DNA from: Erythrobacter sp. SG61-1L
GTDB taxonomy: Bacteria; Pseudomonadota; Alphaproteobacteria; Sphingomonadales; Sphingomonadaceae
DNA: 64,000 bases
Reading direction: 5' to 3'
Assembly: GCF_001305965.1 (NCBI RefSeq)
Contig: NZ_JXQC01000003.1
Coordinates: 1,054,001 to 1,118,000 of the forward strand
Below the pieces are notes generated by a model. The model was not told the origin of the DNA and searched no databases. It worked only from the letters and a program-made list of their open reading frames with translations. The position numbers and the translations under genes are program-made. Shown in pieces: positions 34,442 to 43,518 of the stretch. Every line of letters begins with the position of its first letter. Position 1 is the stretch's first letter.

Positions 34442-35191
34442 ATGGGAAGCCAAGGGCGCCTTGCAGGAAAGATCGCACTCGTCACCGGCGGATCGCGCGG
34501 GATCGGTGCGGGCATCGTCCGCCGCTTTGCCGCTGAAGGGGCGAAGGTGGCCTTCACCTATCGCGCTTCGGCGGATGCTGCGCGGCAGATCGTTGAGGAA
34601 ATCGAGGTGGATGGCGGCAATGCCCTTGCGATTGAGGCCGATAGTGCCGATGCCGCTGCGGTGGAGCGCGCGGTTGCCGGCACGGCCGATCATTTCGGCG
34701 GGCTGGACATTCTGGTCAACAATGCGGGCGGCGGAACGCCCGAACTGATCGGTGAAGCAACCCTCGCCAATTACGAACATATCTTTGCCGTGCATGTTCG
34801 GGCCGCCTTTGTCGCCATGAACGAGGCTGCCAAGATCATGCCTGCGGGCGGGCGGATCATCACTATCGGCAGCATCAATGCCCGGCGGCTGCCCTTCACC
34901 TATGGCGCGCTCTATTCCGCCACCAAGGCCGCACTTGTGGGCCTGACCAAGGGCGCGGCGCGCGATCTCGGGCCGAAGGGGATCACCGTGAACGTGATCG
35001 AACCCGGCCCGATCGACACCGATCTCAATCCGGCGGACGGCCCCTGGGCGGCCCCTGCCCTCGCCGCTCTGGCAACGGGCAAGTTTGGCGAAGCCAGCGA
35101 CGTGGCAGGCCTCGCAGCCTATCTCGCCAGCGAGGAAGGCCGCTTCATCACCGGCGCCGAACTGGCGATAGACGGCGGCTATTCGATCTGA
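34442..35191 (+). CDS. SDR family oxidoreductase (FabG-like)
   Basis: This 249-residue NAD(P)-dependent short-chain dehydrogenase has the cofactor motif TGGSRGIGAGIVRRFA, the NNAG motif in LVNNAGGG, and the catalytic Ser (ITIGSINARR), Tyr and Lys (YSATKAAL). The C-terminus (SEEGRFITGAELAIDGGYSI) is typical of classical SDRs. FabG-like or glucose-dehydrogenase-like are both possible; the substrate cannot be told. The gene is divergent from dedA. Confidence 0.9.
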   Translation: MGSQGRLAGKIALVTGGSRGIGAGIVRRFAAEGAKVAFTYRASADAARQIVEEIEVDGGNALAIEADSADAAAVERAVAGTADHFGGLDILVNNAGGGTPELIGEATLANYEHIFAVHVRAAFVAMNEAAKIMPAGGRIITIGSINARRLPFTYGALYSATKAALVGLTKGAARDLGPKGITVNVIEPGPIDTDLNPADGPWAAPALAALATGKFGEASDVAGLAAYLASEEGRFITGAELAIDGGYSI

Positions 35192-35212
35192 GCCACTGAG
35201 CGGCAGGCTCAG
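35188..35212. terminator. Hairpin between convergent SDR and gshB genes
   Basis: CTGAGCC (35188-35194) pairs with GGCTCAG (35206-35212) across an 11-nt loop. The left arm includes the SDR stop and the right arm overlaps the end of gshB. A T-run is lacking on both sides, so the function is only plausible. Confidence 0.35.
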
Positions 35213-36165
35213 CTGCGGCCGAGCCTGCCTTCGATGGCGTCCCAGATCATACCCGCAGTATCGGTGCCGTTGAACTTGTCGATGGCGACGATGCCGGTCG
35301 GCGAGGTCACGTTGATTTCGGTGAGCCACTTGCCGCCGATCACATCGATACCGACAAAGATCAGGCCCAGTTCCTTCAGGCGCGGGCCGAGCGCGGCGCA
35401 GATTTCCTCTTCACGCGGCGTCAGGCCAGTTGCTTCGGCCGAACCGCCGCGCGCCAGATTGGAACGGAACTCGCCCTCGCCCGGACGACGATTGATGGCG
35501 CCGGCCACTTCGCCGTCCACCAGCACGATGCGCTTGTCGCCTTCAGCCACTTCGGGGAGGAAGGGCTGGACCATATGGGGTTCGGGCCAGGTCTGGTTGA
35601 AGACTTCGATCAGGGCGGAAAGATTGTCCCCGCTTTCGGGCACGCGGAAGATCGCCTTGCCGCCATTGCCGTGGATCGGCTTCACCACCACCGCGCCGTG
35701 GCGCTTCTGGAACGCACGCACTTCCTCGACCGAGCGGGTGACGAGCGTGGGCGGCATGAACTGGCGGAAATCCAGCACGAAGACCTTCTCCGGCGCATTG
35801 CGAACGCTGACCGGATTGTTCACCACCAGAGTCTCTTTCTCGATCCGTTCGAGCAGGTGGGTCGCAGTGATATAGCCCATGTCGAAGGGCGGGTCCTGCC
35901 GCATCAGGATCACGTCGATGTCCTTGCCCAGATCCATGCGCCGTTCCTCGCCCGCAGTGAAATGGTTGCCCACTTCGCGCTGGACCGTCACCGGCTTCAG
36001 CATGGCATGCAGCCGGTCGTTCTCGTCCAGTGTCAGCGATCCGACATCGTAGTGGAACAGCTCATGCCCGCGCGCCTGCGCACTCAGCATCAGGGCGAAA
36101 CTGGAATCGCCGGCGATATTGATGCTTTCGATAGGGTCCATCTGGACGGCGACGCGCAGGGCCAT
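35209..36165 (-). CDS. gshB: Glutathione synthetase
   Basis: This 318-residue ATP-grasp enzyme adds glycine to gamma-glutamylcysteine. The N-terminus MALRVAVQMDPIESINIAGD and the motif LMRQDPPFDMGYITATHLLE are diagnostic. ATP-grasp segments KPIHGNGGKAIFRV and the C-terminal EINVTSPTGI complete the fold. It probably works with the GCS2-type ligase in this window or with another GshA. yraN and rsmI lie upstream on the same strand. Confidence 0.97.
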   Translation of the reverse strand: MALRVAVQMDPIESINIAGDSSFALMLSAQARGHELFHYDVGSLTLDENDRLHAMLKPVTVQREVGNHFTAGEERRMDLGKDIDVILMRQDPPFDMGYITATHLLERIEKETLVVNNPVSVRNAPEKVFVLDFRQFMPPTLVTRSVEEVRAFQKRHGAVVVKPIHGNGGKAIFRVPESGDNLSALIEVFNQTWPEPHMVQPFLPEVAEGDKRIVLVDGEVAGAINRRPGEGEFRSNLARGGSAEATGLTPREEEICAALGPRLKELGLIFVGIDVIGGKWLTEINVTSPTGIVAIDKFNGTDTAGMIWDAIEGRLGRS

Positions 36166-36204
36166 CGGCTGGTCTTTCTGTTGTCTTGTCTGGGCGGCAA
36201 CCCG

Positions 36205-36555
36205 TCAGGGCTGCCAGGCGTTGACGATGTGGCGTGGGAAGCGCCCCGGCGCAAGGAGCAGGACGTCGATCCTGATCGAATCCTTCGACTTTTGATAGCG
36301 ATGGGCTACAGCCTCCACGGCTGCAGCCACCCGGCGCAGGCGGTATTCGTCGATTGCATTATCGAGATCGTCGCCCCGCTTGCGCCACTTTACCTCGATG
36401 AAGGCCACGGTGCGGCCGCGCCGGGCGATCAGGTCGATTTCGCCGCGCGGTGTCTTCACTCGCCTGTCGAGCACCCACCAGCCATGAAGGTTGAGCCAGA
36501 GGGCAGCGCGAACTTCCGCCATGCGGCCCAGCTTTTCGGCCTGAGCGCGGCTCAC
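36205..36555 (-). CDS. YraN family (UPF0102) endonuclease-like protein
   Basis: This 116-residue protein has the UPF0102 fold, related to Holliday-junction-type nucleases. The conserved core is RVKTPRGEIDLIARRGRTVAFIEVKWRKRGDD, given here in part: GEIDLIARRG and FIEVKWRKRG, with the Asp, Glu and Lys of a PD-(D/E)xK site. The N-terminus AEKLGRMAEVRAALWL also fits. It starts 4 nt inside the end of rsmI, a pairing common across bacteria. The biochemical role is not settled. Confidence 0.9.
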   Translation of the reverse strand: MSRAQAEKLGRMAEVRAALWLNLHGWWVLDRRVKTPRGEIDLIARRGRTVAFIEVKWRKRGDDLDNAIDEYRLRRVAAAVEAVAHRYQKSKDSIRIDVLLLAPGRFPRHIVNAWQP

Positions 36556-37400
36556 CGGCTCTTCAGCTCCATGGCGCGGGCATAGAGCATCTTGCGATCC
36601 AGCCCGGTGGCCTTCGCCACCTGCGCTGCCGCCTGAGACGGCTTGTCATGCTCCAGCGCAGCGATCAGCAAGGCATCGGCATCCACCTCGCCCGCAGGCT
36701 CATCCCCCGGAGGGGCCACCATCAGCACGATCTCGCCCCTGGGCGGATGCGCCTCGTAATGGGCGATCAGTTCTGCCGGAATGCCGGTGCGGCATTCCTC
36801 ATGCAGTTTGGTCAGTTCTCGAGCCACGGCGACATCGCGCCCAGGTAGAACCTCGCCAATGGCCTCCAGCGATTTGGCAAGACGGGGCGCGGTTTCGTAG
36901 AAGATCAGCGTTGCCGGAACTCCCGCCAGTTCAGCCAGTGCGTCTCCGCGCGCCTTTTCCTTCACCGGCAGGAAGCCCGCGAACAGGAAGCGATCATTAG
37001 GCAGGCCCGACAGAGTCAGCCCGACAATCGCCGCACTGGCGCCCGGCAGGCTGGTAACGGCAATACCTTCATCCCGCGCGTCCCGCACGAGGCGATAGCC
37101 GGGGTCGGAAATCAGCGGCGTGCCCGCATCGCTCACCAGTGCGATTGCCTGACTGCGCATGGTTTCGAGCAGGCGGGCGCGGTCCTTTTCACCGCTATGG
37201 TCGTCATATCGCCACAGCGGCTTGCGTATATCGAGATGTTTCAGCAGCTTGGCAGTTACGCGGGTATCCTCACACGCGATTGCATCACACCGCGCCAGCA
37301 CATCGGCTGCCCGCATCGTGATGTCACCGAGATTGCCAATCGGCGTTGCAACAATATAGAGCCCCGGTGTCAGGGACGGTTCACGTTCGGCGCTGGACAT
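36552..37400 (-). CDS. rsmI: 16S rRNA (cytidine1402-2'-O)-methyltransferase
   Basis: This 282-residue SAM-dependent methyltransferase modifies C1402 in the ribosomal P site. The tetrapyrrole-methylase-type motifs are VATPIGNLGDITMRA, CDAIACEDTRVTAKLL, SDAGTPLISDPGYRL and LPGASAAIVGLTLSGL. The length is normal. It overlaps yraN by 4 nt and is divergent from the LpoA-like lipoprotein gene, a layout shared with many proteobacteria. Confidence 0.96.
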   Translation of the reverse strand: MSSAEREPSLTPGLYIVATPIGNLGDITMRAADVLARCDAIACEDTRVTAKLLKHLDIRKPLWRYDDHSGEKDRARLLETMRSQAIALVSDAGTPLISDPGYRLVRDARDEGIAVTSLPGASAAIVGLTLSGLPNDRFLFAGFLPVKEKARGDALAELAGVPATLIFYETAPRLAKSLEAIGEVLPGRDVAVARELTKLHEECRTGIPAELIAHYEAHPPRGEIVLMVAPPGDEPAGEVDADALLIAALEHDKPSQAAAQVAKATGLDRKMLYARAMELKSR

Positions 37401-37436
37401 TCAGGCCTTGTGGACAGGATTGCAGGGAGCGGCAAG

Positions 37437-38588
37437 ATGTTGGGTGGAGCAATCAATCGGCGCAGGGCGCTGGCCATTGCGGCCATGGTGCTTCTGGCGG
37501 GCTGTAAGGTCATCCCCAAGGTCGAGCCGGGTCCGCCCCCAGCCCCGAAGCCCACCGAAGGCGCCCTTCCCACCGATACGGACCGCCACCGGGTTGCCCT
37601 GCTGGTTCCGCTGTCGGGCGCCAACGCCGATGTCGGCCAATCCATCGCCAATGCCGCGACGATGGCACTGCTCGATACCAATGCCGAAAACCTGCGCATA
37701 ACCACTTATGACACGGCAACCGGGGCGGACAGTGCCGCCGCGCGCGCGCTGGCCGATGGCAACAAACTGATCCTCGGCCCGCTGCTTGCCGACGATGTGA
37801 TGCCGATCCTGTCCCGTGCACGCCCTGCCAAAGTGCCGCTGATCGCTTTTTCGAACGACACTTCGGTCGCGACGAATGACGTGTTCGTGATGGGTGTCAG
37901 CCCGGAACAATCCATCGTACGGACGATCGACTTTGCCAAAACACTCGGCACCAGGAAGGTTGCCCTGTTGGTTCCCGAAGGCGAATATGGCGCGCGGGCC
38001 GAAAGCGCGTTCCGCTATGCCCTGTCGCAAAGCGGGCTGACACTTGCCGGCCGGGAGACTTACGACCGCGGCAACACCTCCATCGTCAGCGCTGCCAAGC
38101 GTCTGAGGGCAAAGGGCGGGTTCGACACCCTGCTGATCGCGGAAGGGCCGCGCCTGTCCATTCAGGCCGCCGGTGCCGTGCGCGCGGCCAATGCTACGTC
38201 TCCGCTGCTGCTGGGCACTGAATTGTGGGGCGGCGATGCCAGCCTCGCCAATTCCGCATCGCTGCGCGGGGCGCTCTATTCCACCATTTCCGATGGGGGC
38301 TTCGGCCAGTTCGCGGAGAGCTACAAGAGCCGCTTCGGTTCCACGCCGCACCGGATCGCCACGCTTGGATACGATTCCGTGCTGCTGACCCTGCGCGTCG
38401 CGCGCGACTGGAAACCGGGCCAGACATTCCCCCTCGCCCGGATGCGCGACAGCGGCGGCTTCCTTGGGGTGGACGGCCCCTTCCGTTTCCGTGCGGATGG
38501 CGTTGTCGAACGCGCGATGGAAGTGCGCCAGTTCAACAAGGGCAAGATCGACGTGGTGTCGCTTGCACCCGATCGGTTCGAGGACTGA
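37437..38588 (+). CDS. Penicillin-binding protein activator / LpoA-like lipoprotein
   Basis: This 383-residue protein has a signal sequence with lipobox VLLAGC (Cys at about residue 21). A Pro-rich linker (EPGPPPAPKPTEG) follows, then a periplasmic-binding-protein-like domain that starts at HRVALLVPLSGANADVGQSI. LpoA proteins of gammaproteobacteria activate PBP1A. Its conserved place next to rsmI-yraN supports that naming, but some would call it an ABC-type substrate-binding protein. The ATG at 37437 has GGGAG about 8 nt upstream; the open frame extends to 37197 but that overlaps rsmI. Confidence 0.85.
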   Translation: MLGGAINRRRALAIAAMVLLAGCKVIPKVEPGPPPAPKPTEGALPTDTDRHRVALLVPLSGANADVGQSIANAATMALLDTNAENLRITTYDTATGADSAAARALADGNKLILGPLLADDVMPILSRARPAKVPLIAFSNDTSVATNDVFVMGVSPEQSIVRTIDFAKTLGTRKVALLVPEGEYGARAESAFRYALSQSGLTLAGRETYDRGNTSIVSAAKRLRAKGGFDTLLIAEGPRLSIQAAGAVRAANATSPLLLGTELWGGDASLANSASLRGALYSTISDGGFGQFAESYKSRFGSTPHRIATLGYDSVLLTLRVARDWKPGQTFPLARMRDSGGFLGVDGPFRFRADGVVERAMEVRQFNKGKIDVVSLAPDRFED

Positions 38589-38645
38589 CGATAACCCGCG
38601 CAACCTGCTTGTGAAGGCGCGATTCCGCGCCTTATAGCTGCATCG

Positions 38646-40652
38646 ATGTCCGACGATCTGTTCGAAAACGCGCCTGCCGTCAGCGGCGATTACAACGCTT
38701 CCTCGATCGAGGTTCTCGAAGGCCTCGAACCTGTCCGCCGTCGCCCCGGCATGTATATCGGCGGCACGGACGAACGTGCGCTGCACCACCTCGCCGCCGA
38801 AGTTCTGGACAACGCAATGGACGAAGCGGTGGCAGGCTATGCCAACCGCATCGAAGTGATGTTGGAGGAAGGGCCGGAAGGCAGCGCCGGGCGGCTGACC
38901 ATCGTCGATAATGGCCGCGGCATTCCGGTTGACGAACATCCCAAGTTTCCGGGCAAATCCTCGCTGGAAGTGATCCTTTCCACGCTCCATTCCGGCGGCA
39001 AGTTCTCCGGCAAGGCCTATGCAACCTCGGGCGGCCTGCACGGCGTGGGCGTGAGTGTGGTGAACGCGCTTTCCAGCTTCACCCGCATCGAAGTGGCGCG
39101 GGAGAAGCAGCTTTACGCGCAGGAATTCGGCCGGGGCATCACTCTCGGGCCGTTGCAGAAGCTCGGCCCTACGCCCAACCGGCGCGGAACCAGCGTCAGC
39201 TTCGTGCCCGATAACGAGATTTTCGGGGATCAGAAGTTCAAGCCGCAGCGGCTGTTCAAACTCGTCCGCTCCAAGGCCTATCTGTTCGCCGGGGTTGAAA
39301 TCCGCTGGAAATGCGCTGCCTCGCTCACCAGCGAAAACGTTCCGGCAGAGGCCGTGTTCCAGTTTCCCGGCGGGCTTGCCGATCATCTGGCTGAACAGGT
39401 GGAAGGCCGCGAATGTGTGACCGCGCAATTCTTCAGCGGCAGCCAGGAATTCCCGGCAGGCCCGGAAGGCGAACAGATGGGCCGGGTGGAATGGGCCATC
39501 GCGTGGCCGCTCTGGTCCGATGGTTCCTACAGCTGGTACTGTAACACCGTGCCCACGCCCGATGGCGGCACACATGAACAGGGCCTGCGCGCCGCGCTGA
39601 CCAAGGGCATCCGCGCCTTCGGCGAACTCACCGGCCAAAAGAAGGCCAAGGACATTTCTGCCGACGACATCGTCACCGGCAGCGAAGTGATGTTGTCCCT
39701 CTTCATCCGCGATCCCCAGTTCCAGAGCCAGACGAAGGACCGGCTGACCTCACCAGAGGCCGCGCGGATGGTCGAAAACGCGATCCGCGACCATTTCGAC
39801 CACTTCCTCACCGACAATATGGAACGCGGCCGTGCGTTGCTGGGCGCGGTGATGGAGCGGATGGACGAACGCCTGAAGCGCAAGGCCGAGCGGGAGATCA
39901 AGCGCAAGACCGCCACCAACGCCAAGAAGGTCCGCCTGCCCGGCAAGCTGACCGATTGCTCCGGCGAAGGCGATGGCGAAACTGAACTGTTCATCGTCGA
40001 AGGCGATTCCGCAGGCGGCAGCGCCAAGCAGGCGCGCGACCGCAAGACGCAGGCGATCCTGCCGATCCGCGGCAAGATTCTCAACGTGGCCAGCGCAACG
40101 GCCGACAAGATCCGTGCCAATCAGGAAATCGCCGACCTGCAACTGGCGCTGGGCTGCGGCACGAAGAAAGACTGCAACCCCGATAATCTCCGGTATGACC
40201 GCATCATCATCATGACCGACGCCGATGTGGACGGCGCCCATATCGCGACACTGCTGATGACGTTCTTCTTCCAGGAAATGGCGGAGATCGTGAAGCGCGG
40301 GCACCTCTTCCTTGCCCAGCCTCCGCTCTACAAGCTGACCGCTGGCAAGGAGAGTACTTATGCCCGCGACGAGGCCCATCGCGCGGAACTGGAAGCGACC
40401 CAGTTCAAGGGCAAGAAGGTGGAAGTCAGCCGCTTCAAAGGCCTTGGCGAAATGAACCCGCAGCAGTTGCGGGAAACCACGATGAACCCGGCCTCCCGCG
40501 GCCTGATCCGCATCACCCTGCCCGCCGAGCACGAACAGCGCTTCGCCGTGAAGGAACTGGTCGACCAGCTCATGGGCCGCAACCCCGAGCACCGCTTCAA
40601 TTTCATCCAGAACAGAGCGGGCGAACTGGACCGGGACCTGATCGACGCCTGA
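38646..40652 (+). CDS. parE: DNA topoisomerase IV subunit B
   Basis: This 668-residue ATPase subunit decatenates chromosomes with ParC. The GHKL motifs EVLDNAMDEAVAGYANRI, IVDNGRGIPVDEH and TSGGLHGVGVSVVNALS are in the N-terminal third. The Toprim domain shows IVEGDSAGGSAKQAR and MTDADVDGAHI, with the acidic metal-binding residues. The segment FKGLGEMNPQQLRETTM favours ParE over GyrB. The partner parC is not in the window. Confidence 0.96.
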   Translation: MSDDLFENAPAVSGDYNASSIEVLEGLEPVRRRPGMYIGGTDERALHHLAAEVLDNAMDEAVAGYANRIEVMLEEGPEGSAGRLTIVDNGRGIPVDEHPKFPGKSSLEVILSTLHSGGKFSGKAYATSGGLHGVGVSVVNALSSFTRIEVAREKQLYAQEFGRGITLGPLQKLGPTPNRRGTSVSFVPDNEIFGDQKFKPQRLFKLVRSKAYLFAGVEIRWKCAASLTSENVPAEAVFQFPGGLADHLAEQVEGRECVTAQFFSGSQEFPAGPEGEQMGRVEWAIAWPLWSDGSYSWYCNTVPTPDGGTHEQGLRAALTKGIRAFGELTGQKKAKDISADDIVTGSEVMLSLFIRDPQFQSQTKDRLTSPEAARMVENAIRDHFDHFLTDNMERGRALLGAVMERMDERLKRKAEREIKRKTATNAKKVRLPGKLTDCSGEGDGETELFIVEGDSAGGSAKQARDRKTQAILPIRGKILNVASATADKIRANQEIADLQLALGCGTKKDCNPDNLRYDRIIIMTDADVDGAHIATLLMTFFFQEMAEIVKRGHLFLAQPPLYKLTAGKESTYARDEAHRAELEATQFKGKKVEVSRFKGLGEMNPQQLRETTMNPASRGLIRITLPAEHEQRFAVKELVDQLMGRNPEHRFNFIQNRAGELDRDLIDA

Positions 40653-40685
40653 GCGTTCGACCGGGCACCGGCCCAATTCGTCACA

Positions 40686-41672
40686 TCAGGCGGTCGCCCC
40701 GCCTTCTTCCTTGCCCGTCTTCCAGAGTGACCAGAGCACGCCGCCAAGGATCAGGGCGAAGGTCACTCCCAGACTGAGCGCGGGAGGAACCTTGCCGCTT
40801 TCCGTCAGGAAATCGCCGATGAAGATCTTGGAGCCGATGAAGACCAGCACCAGAGCCAACGCATATTTCAGATAGTGGAAGCGGTGCACCATCGCGGCGA
40901 GCGCGAAATAGAGTGCGCGCAGGCCGAGGATGGCCATGATGTTGCTGGTGTAGACGATGAAGGTGTCTGTCGTGATCGCGAAGATCGCCGGGACGGAATC
41001 CACCGCGAACACAAGGTCGGCCAGATTGATCACCACCAGCGCCAGGAACAGGGGCGTTGCCGCGAGTGCCAACTTGCCCGTCTTCACATCTGCTTCCCGC
41101 ACGAAAAAGCGCGGGCCATGCAGTTCCTTCGTGATCCGCATATGGGTGGAGAGCCATTTGATCAGCGGATTGCGCGATATGTCAGGCTCGTGGTCGGCTG
41201 CCCACAGCATCCTGATGCCGGTGAAGATCAGGAAGGCTGCGAAGATATACAGGGTCCAGTAGAATTCCTGAACCAATGCCGCGCCCACCGCGATCATCAA
41301 GCCGCGCAGCACGATCACTGCCAGGATACCCCATAGCAGCGCCCGATATTGATAGCGCGGCGGGATGGCGAAGAAGGTGAAGATCACCGAGATGATGAAG
41401 ACATTGTCGATGGACAGCGCCTTCTCGATGAAAAAGCCGGTGTAGTATTTCATGCCCAGATCCGGCCCTCGCTCGAACCAGACCCACAGGCCGAACAGCA
41501 GCGCCACGCCGATATAGAAGGCGGACAGCTTGAGCGATTCCTTCACGCCCATTTCCTTGTCTTCCTTGTGCAGGAAGCCGAGGTCAAACGCGGTCAGCCC
41601 AATTACGATCACGCCAAATGACAGCCAGAACCAGACTGGCGTGCCCAGCCAGTCCGCAAACAGAAGTTCCAT
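40686..41672 (-). CDS. TerC/Alx family integral membrane protein
   Basis: This 328-residue protein has seven to nine membrane helices and the TerC signatures GFFIEKALSIDNVFIISVI and NLADLVFAVDSVPAIFAIT, with the paired Asp in membrane segments. TerC/Alx proteins act in manganese export and metal supply to exported proteins in other bacteria. The ATG at 41672 is preferred; an ATG at 41693 is 7 codons upstream. No manganese riboswitch was recognised in the short leader. It is convergent with parE. Confidence 0.93.
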   Translation of the reverse strand: MELLFADWLGTPVWFWLSFGVIVIGLTAFDLGFLHKEDKEMGVKESLKLSAFYIGVALLFGLWVWFERGPDLGMKYYTGFFIEKALSIDNVFIISVIFTFFAIPPRYQYRALLWGILAVIVLRGLMIAVGAALVQEFYWTLYIFAAFLIFTGIRMLWAADHEPDISRNPLIKWLSTHMRITKELHGPRFFVREADVKTGKLALAATPLFLALVVINLADLVFAVDSVPAIFAITTDTFIVYTSNIMAILGLRALYFALAAMVHRFHYLKYALALVLVFIGSKIFIGDFLTESGKVPPALSLGVTFALILGGVLWSLWKTGKEEGGATA

Positions 41673-41713
41673 GATGATGTCCCCAAAATGCACGGCAGGC
41701 GCGCAAACGCATC

Positions 41714-41744
41714 ATCGCCCGCGGCGGCCGGCGCCACGGGCGAT
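41714..41744. terminator. Hairpin between the YdcH-like and terC genes
   Basis: ATCGCCCG (41714-41721) pairs with CGGGCGAT (41737-41744). The loop is G+C-rich and can pair further. It lies downstream of the YdcH-like gene and 42 nt upstream of terC on the minus strand. It could be a terminator or a leader structure for terC. Confidence 0.35.
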
Positions 41745-41763
41745 CTGCTTCAATTTTCCTGTG

Positions 41764-41946
41764 TCAGCTTGCGCCTTGGCTGGCGGGCTTCCGCAACAGG
41801 CGTGCCATGCGGTCCTTCACGGCGAGCTTCAGCTTCTTGAGCCGAACCACTTCCAGTGAATTGCGGCCACGCCACTGCTCGGCAACGCGCAGGGCGTTAT
41901 CCAGCTTCTGGTGCTTTTCCATCAGGCTGAACAGACGATTGGACAT
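41764..41946 (-). CDS. YdcH/DUF465 family small protein
   Basis: This 60-residue, very basic, helical protein matches the DUF465 layout: SLMEKHQKLDNALRVAEQW, then LEVVRLKKLKLAVKDRMARL. It probably forms a short coiled-coil hairpin. Function is unknown in all homologues, though several are small and highly expressed in stationary phase in other bacteria. A 282-nt gap with stable hairpins lies upstream of it. Confidence 0.85.
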   Translation of the reverse strand: MSNRLFSLMEKHQKLDNALRVAEQWRGRNSLEVVRLKKLKLAVKDRMARLLRKPASQGAS

Positions 41947-42032
41947 ATCAATGCTCCCTTCGAAACGACGATTGCGTTTTGATCGGATGCACCGAGCCTG
42001 ATCCGATGCTCGAGGAAGGGGGGATTGGAACC

Positions 42033-42099
42033 CGGACCCGGCATCGGTGCTATCCGATGCGGTCCGACATCACGCAGCTCAGCCCTTAGAGGCTGGAGC
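42033..42099. ncRNA. Candidate structured RNA or leader element, unassigned
   Basis: Two adjacent hairpins lie in the 282-nt gap between the YdcH-like and serine hydrolase genes. The first pairs CGGACC and GCATCGG (42033-42047, with a 2-nt bulge) with CCGATGC and GGTCCG (42054-42066) around a TGCTAT loop. The second pairs GCTCAGCC (42077-42084) with GGCT-G-GAGC (42091-42099) around CTTAGA. Neither arm arrangement matches tRNA, 4.5S, tmRNA or a riboswitch I know. The strand is not determined. It may be a leader of the YdcH-like gene or an independent RNA. Confidence 0.35.
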
Positions 42100-42228
42100 C
42101 GCGCCAGAGGGGCCCGGTCCGCAGTACCTATTTGGGGACAATCGGTTGCGGGTTCAAGGGGGATGAAAAGGAAATTGTTCAATGGGCGGCCAGATTGCAT
42201 GTTGGGCGCGATCCGCTAGCGTTGCGGC

Positions 42229-43518
42229 ATGAGGATTCTGATCGCCGCCTGTGCCCTCGCCCTGGCCATGCCCTCCATGGCATTCGCGGAAGATGATACT
42301 TCCGCGCTTGAAGATGCCAGAACTGGCCGGGCAGAGGATATTCGTGCGGTGCTGGAAGGAATTACCCCGGCGGAACGCGTCTTCTCGCCCACCTTCCTTG
42401 CCAGTGTTCCGGCCTCGCAGCTCAAGGCTATCGCCGATCAGCTCGTAGCGGGCAATGGCCCGATCCGGGCGGTGGATGAAGTATCTTACAAGGGCAATGG
42501 CGCCGCCACGTTCGATCTGGTGTTCGAAAAGGCTCGCGCATCAGCTTCGCTGCAACTCGACAGTCAGCAGCCCTATCTCGTCACCGGATTTCGCATCGGG
42601 GCAGTCACCCCCATCGGCGATACGCCGATGAAGATCATGGCCGAGATCGGTGCCTTGCAGGGCAAGACCGGCTTCGGGGTCTATATACTCGACGGGGATG
42701 AACCCCGCTCCGCACTGACCGCAAAGCCGTTCGAGCAAATGGCCATCGGTTCGGCCTTCAAGCTCTATGTCCTCTCAGCACTGGCGCAGGAGATCAGGGC
42801 GGGCAAGCGGCGGTGGAGCGATGTGGTTACGCTCGATGCACCTTCGATCCCCAGCGGGCAGATGCAGAACTGGCCCACAGGCGCGCCGGTGACATTGCAG
42901 ACACTTGCGACCATGATGATCTCCATCAGCGATAACACGGCCACGGACGTGCTGATGCGCACCCTTGGGCGGGAGGCCATCGAAGCGGAACTGATCGCCT
43001 CTGGCCATGCCGAACCACCTGCCACCCTGCCCCTGCTGACCACGGTGGAATTCTTCGCCCTGAAGAGCGACCCAGTAAAAACTGCCGCCTACAGGGCTGC
43101 GGACAGTGCCGGGAAACGGGCGCTGCTGGCGCAATGGGCACCCGCGCTGACCGCGGACAATGTCGATGTCGGCAGGTTCATCGGCAGCGGCCCCACGGCT
43201 ATCGACAGCATCGAATGGTTCGCTTCGGCCGAGGATATTGCCCGAATCTATCAGCGGCTGCGCGATATGGCCGATCCGACAGCGATGGCGATCCTGGGGA
43301 TCAACACTACCCTGTCCCCCGCCGAAGCCGCGCGATGGGATTATGTAGCCTATAAGGGAGGTTCGGAGACCGGCGTGATCGACCTTTCCTGGATGCTGAA
43401 AGACAAGCAAGGCCGCTGGATGGTCGTCACCATGGCCTGGAACAACCCGGAACAGGCTGTAGACGATGCCGCTTTCCTTGCCCTTGGCCACCGCCTGATC
43501 GGGATTCTTCACCAATGA
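42229..43518 (+). CDS. Secreted serine hydrolase, beta-lactamase class A-like
   Basis: This 429-residue protein has a signal peptide (MRILIAACALALAMPSMAFA). Its serine hydrolase domain shows SxxK as Ser175-Ala-Phe-Lys178 (GSAFKLYVL), SDN at 234-236 (SISDNTATD), and a KGG motif at Lys376 (AYKGGSETG) in place of KTG. An N-terminal 150-residue region resembling a Cpl-7/cystatin-like extension precedes it. It may be a peptidase or beta-lactamase-like enzyme acting on peptidoglycan; resistance to beta-lactams cannot be inferred. It overlaps the MoxR gene by 4 nt. Confidence 0.87.
   Translation: MRILIAACALALAMPSMAFAEDDTSALEDARTGRAEDIRAVLEGITPAERVFSPTFLASVPASQLKAIADQLVAGNGPIRAVDEVSYKGNGAATFDLVFEKARASASLQLDSQQPYLVTGFRIGAVTPIGDTPMKIMAEIGALQGKTGFGVYILDGDEPRSALTAKPFEQMAIGSAFKLYVLSALAQEIRAGKRRWSDVVTLDAPSIPSGQMQNWPTGAPVTLQTLATMMISISDNTATDVLMRTLGREAIEAELIASGHAEPPATLPLLTTVEFFALKSDPVKTAAYRAADSAGKRALLAQWAPALTADNVDVGRFIGSGPTAIDSIEWFASAEDIARIYQRLRDMADPTAMAILGINTTLSPAEAARWDYVAYKGGSETGVIDLSWMLKDKQGRWMVVTMAWNNPEQAVDDAAFLALGHRLIGILHQ

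Noticed and set aside
37401-39638. Very long minus-strand open frame (745 codons) antisense to the LpoA-like gene and parE.
   Set aside because: Both plus-strand genes have complete family motifs; the antisense frame lacks a ribosome binding site and any domain.
42005-42125. tRNA gene on the minus strand, suggested by GGTTCCAATCC in the reverse complement.
   Set aside because: The T-loop lacks the invariant purine, and no acceptor stem or 7-nt anticodon loop can be formed.
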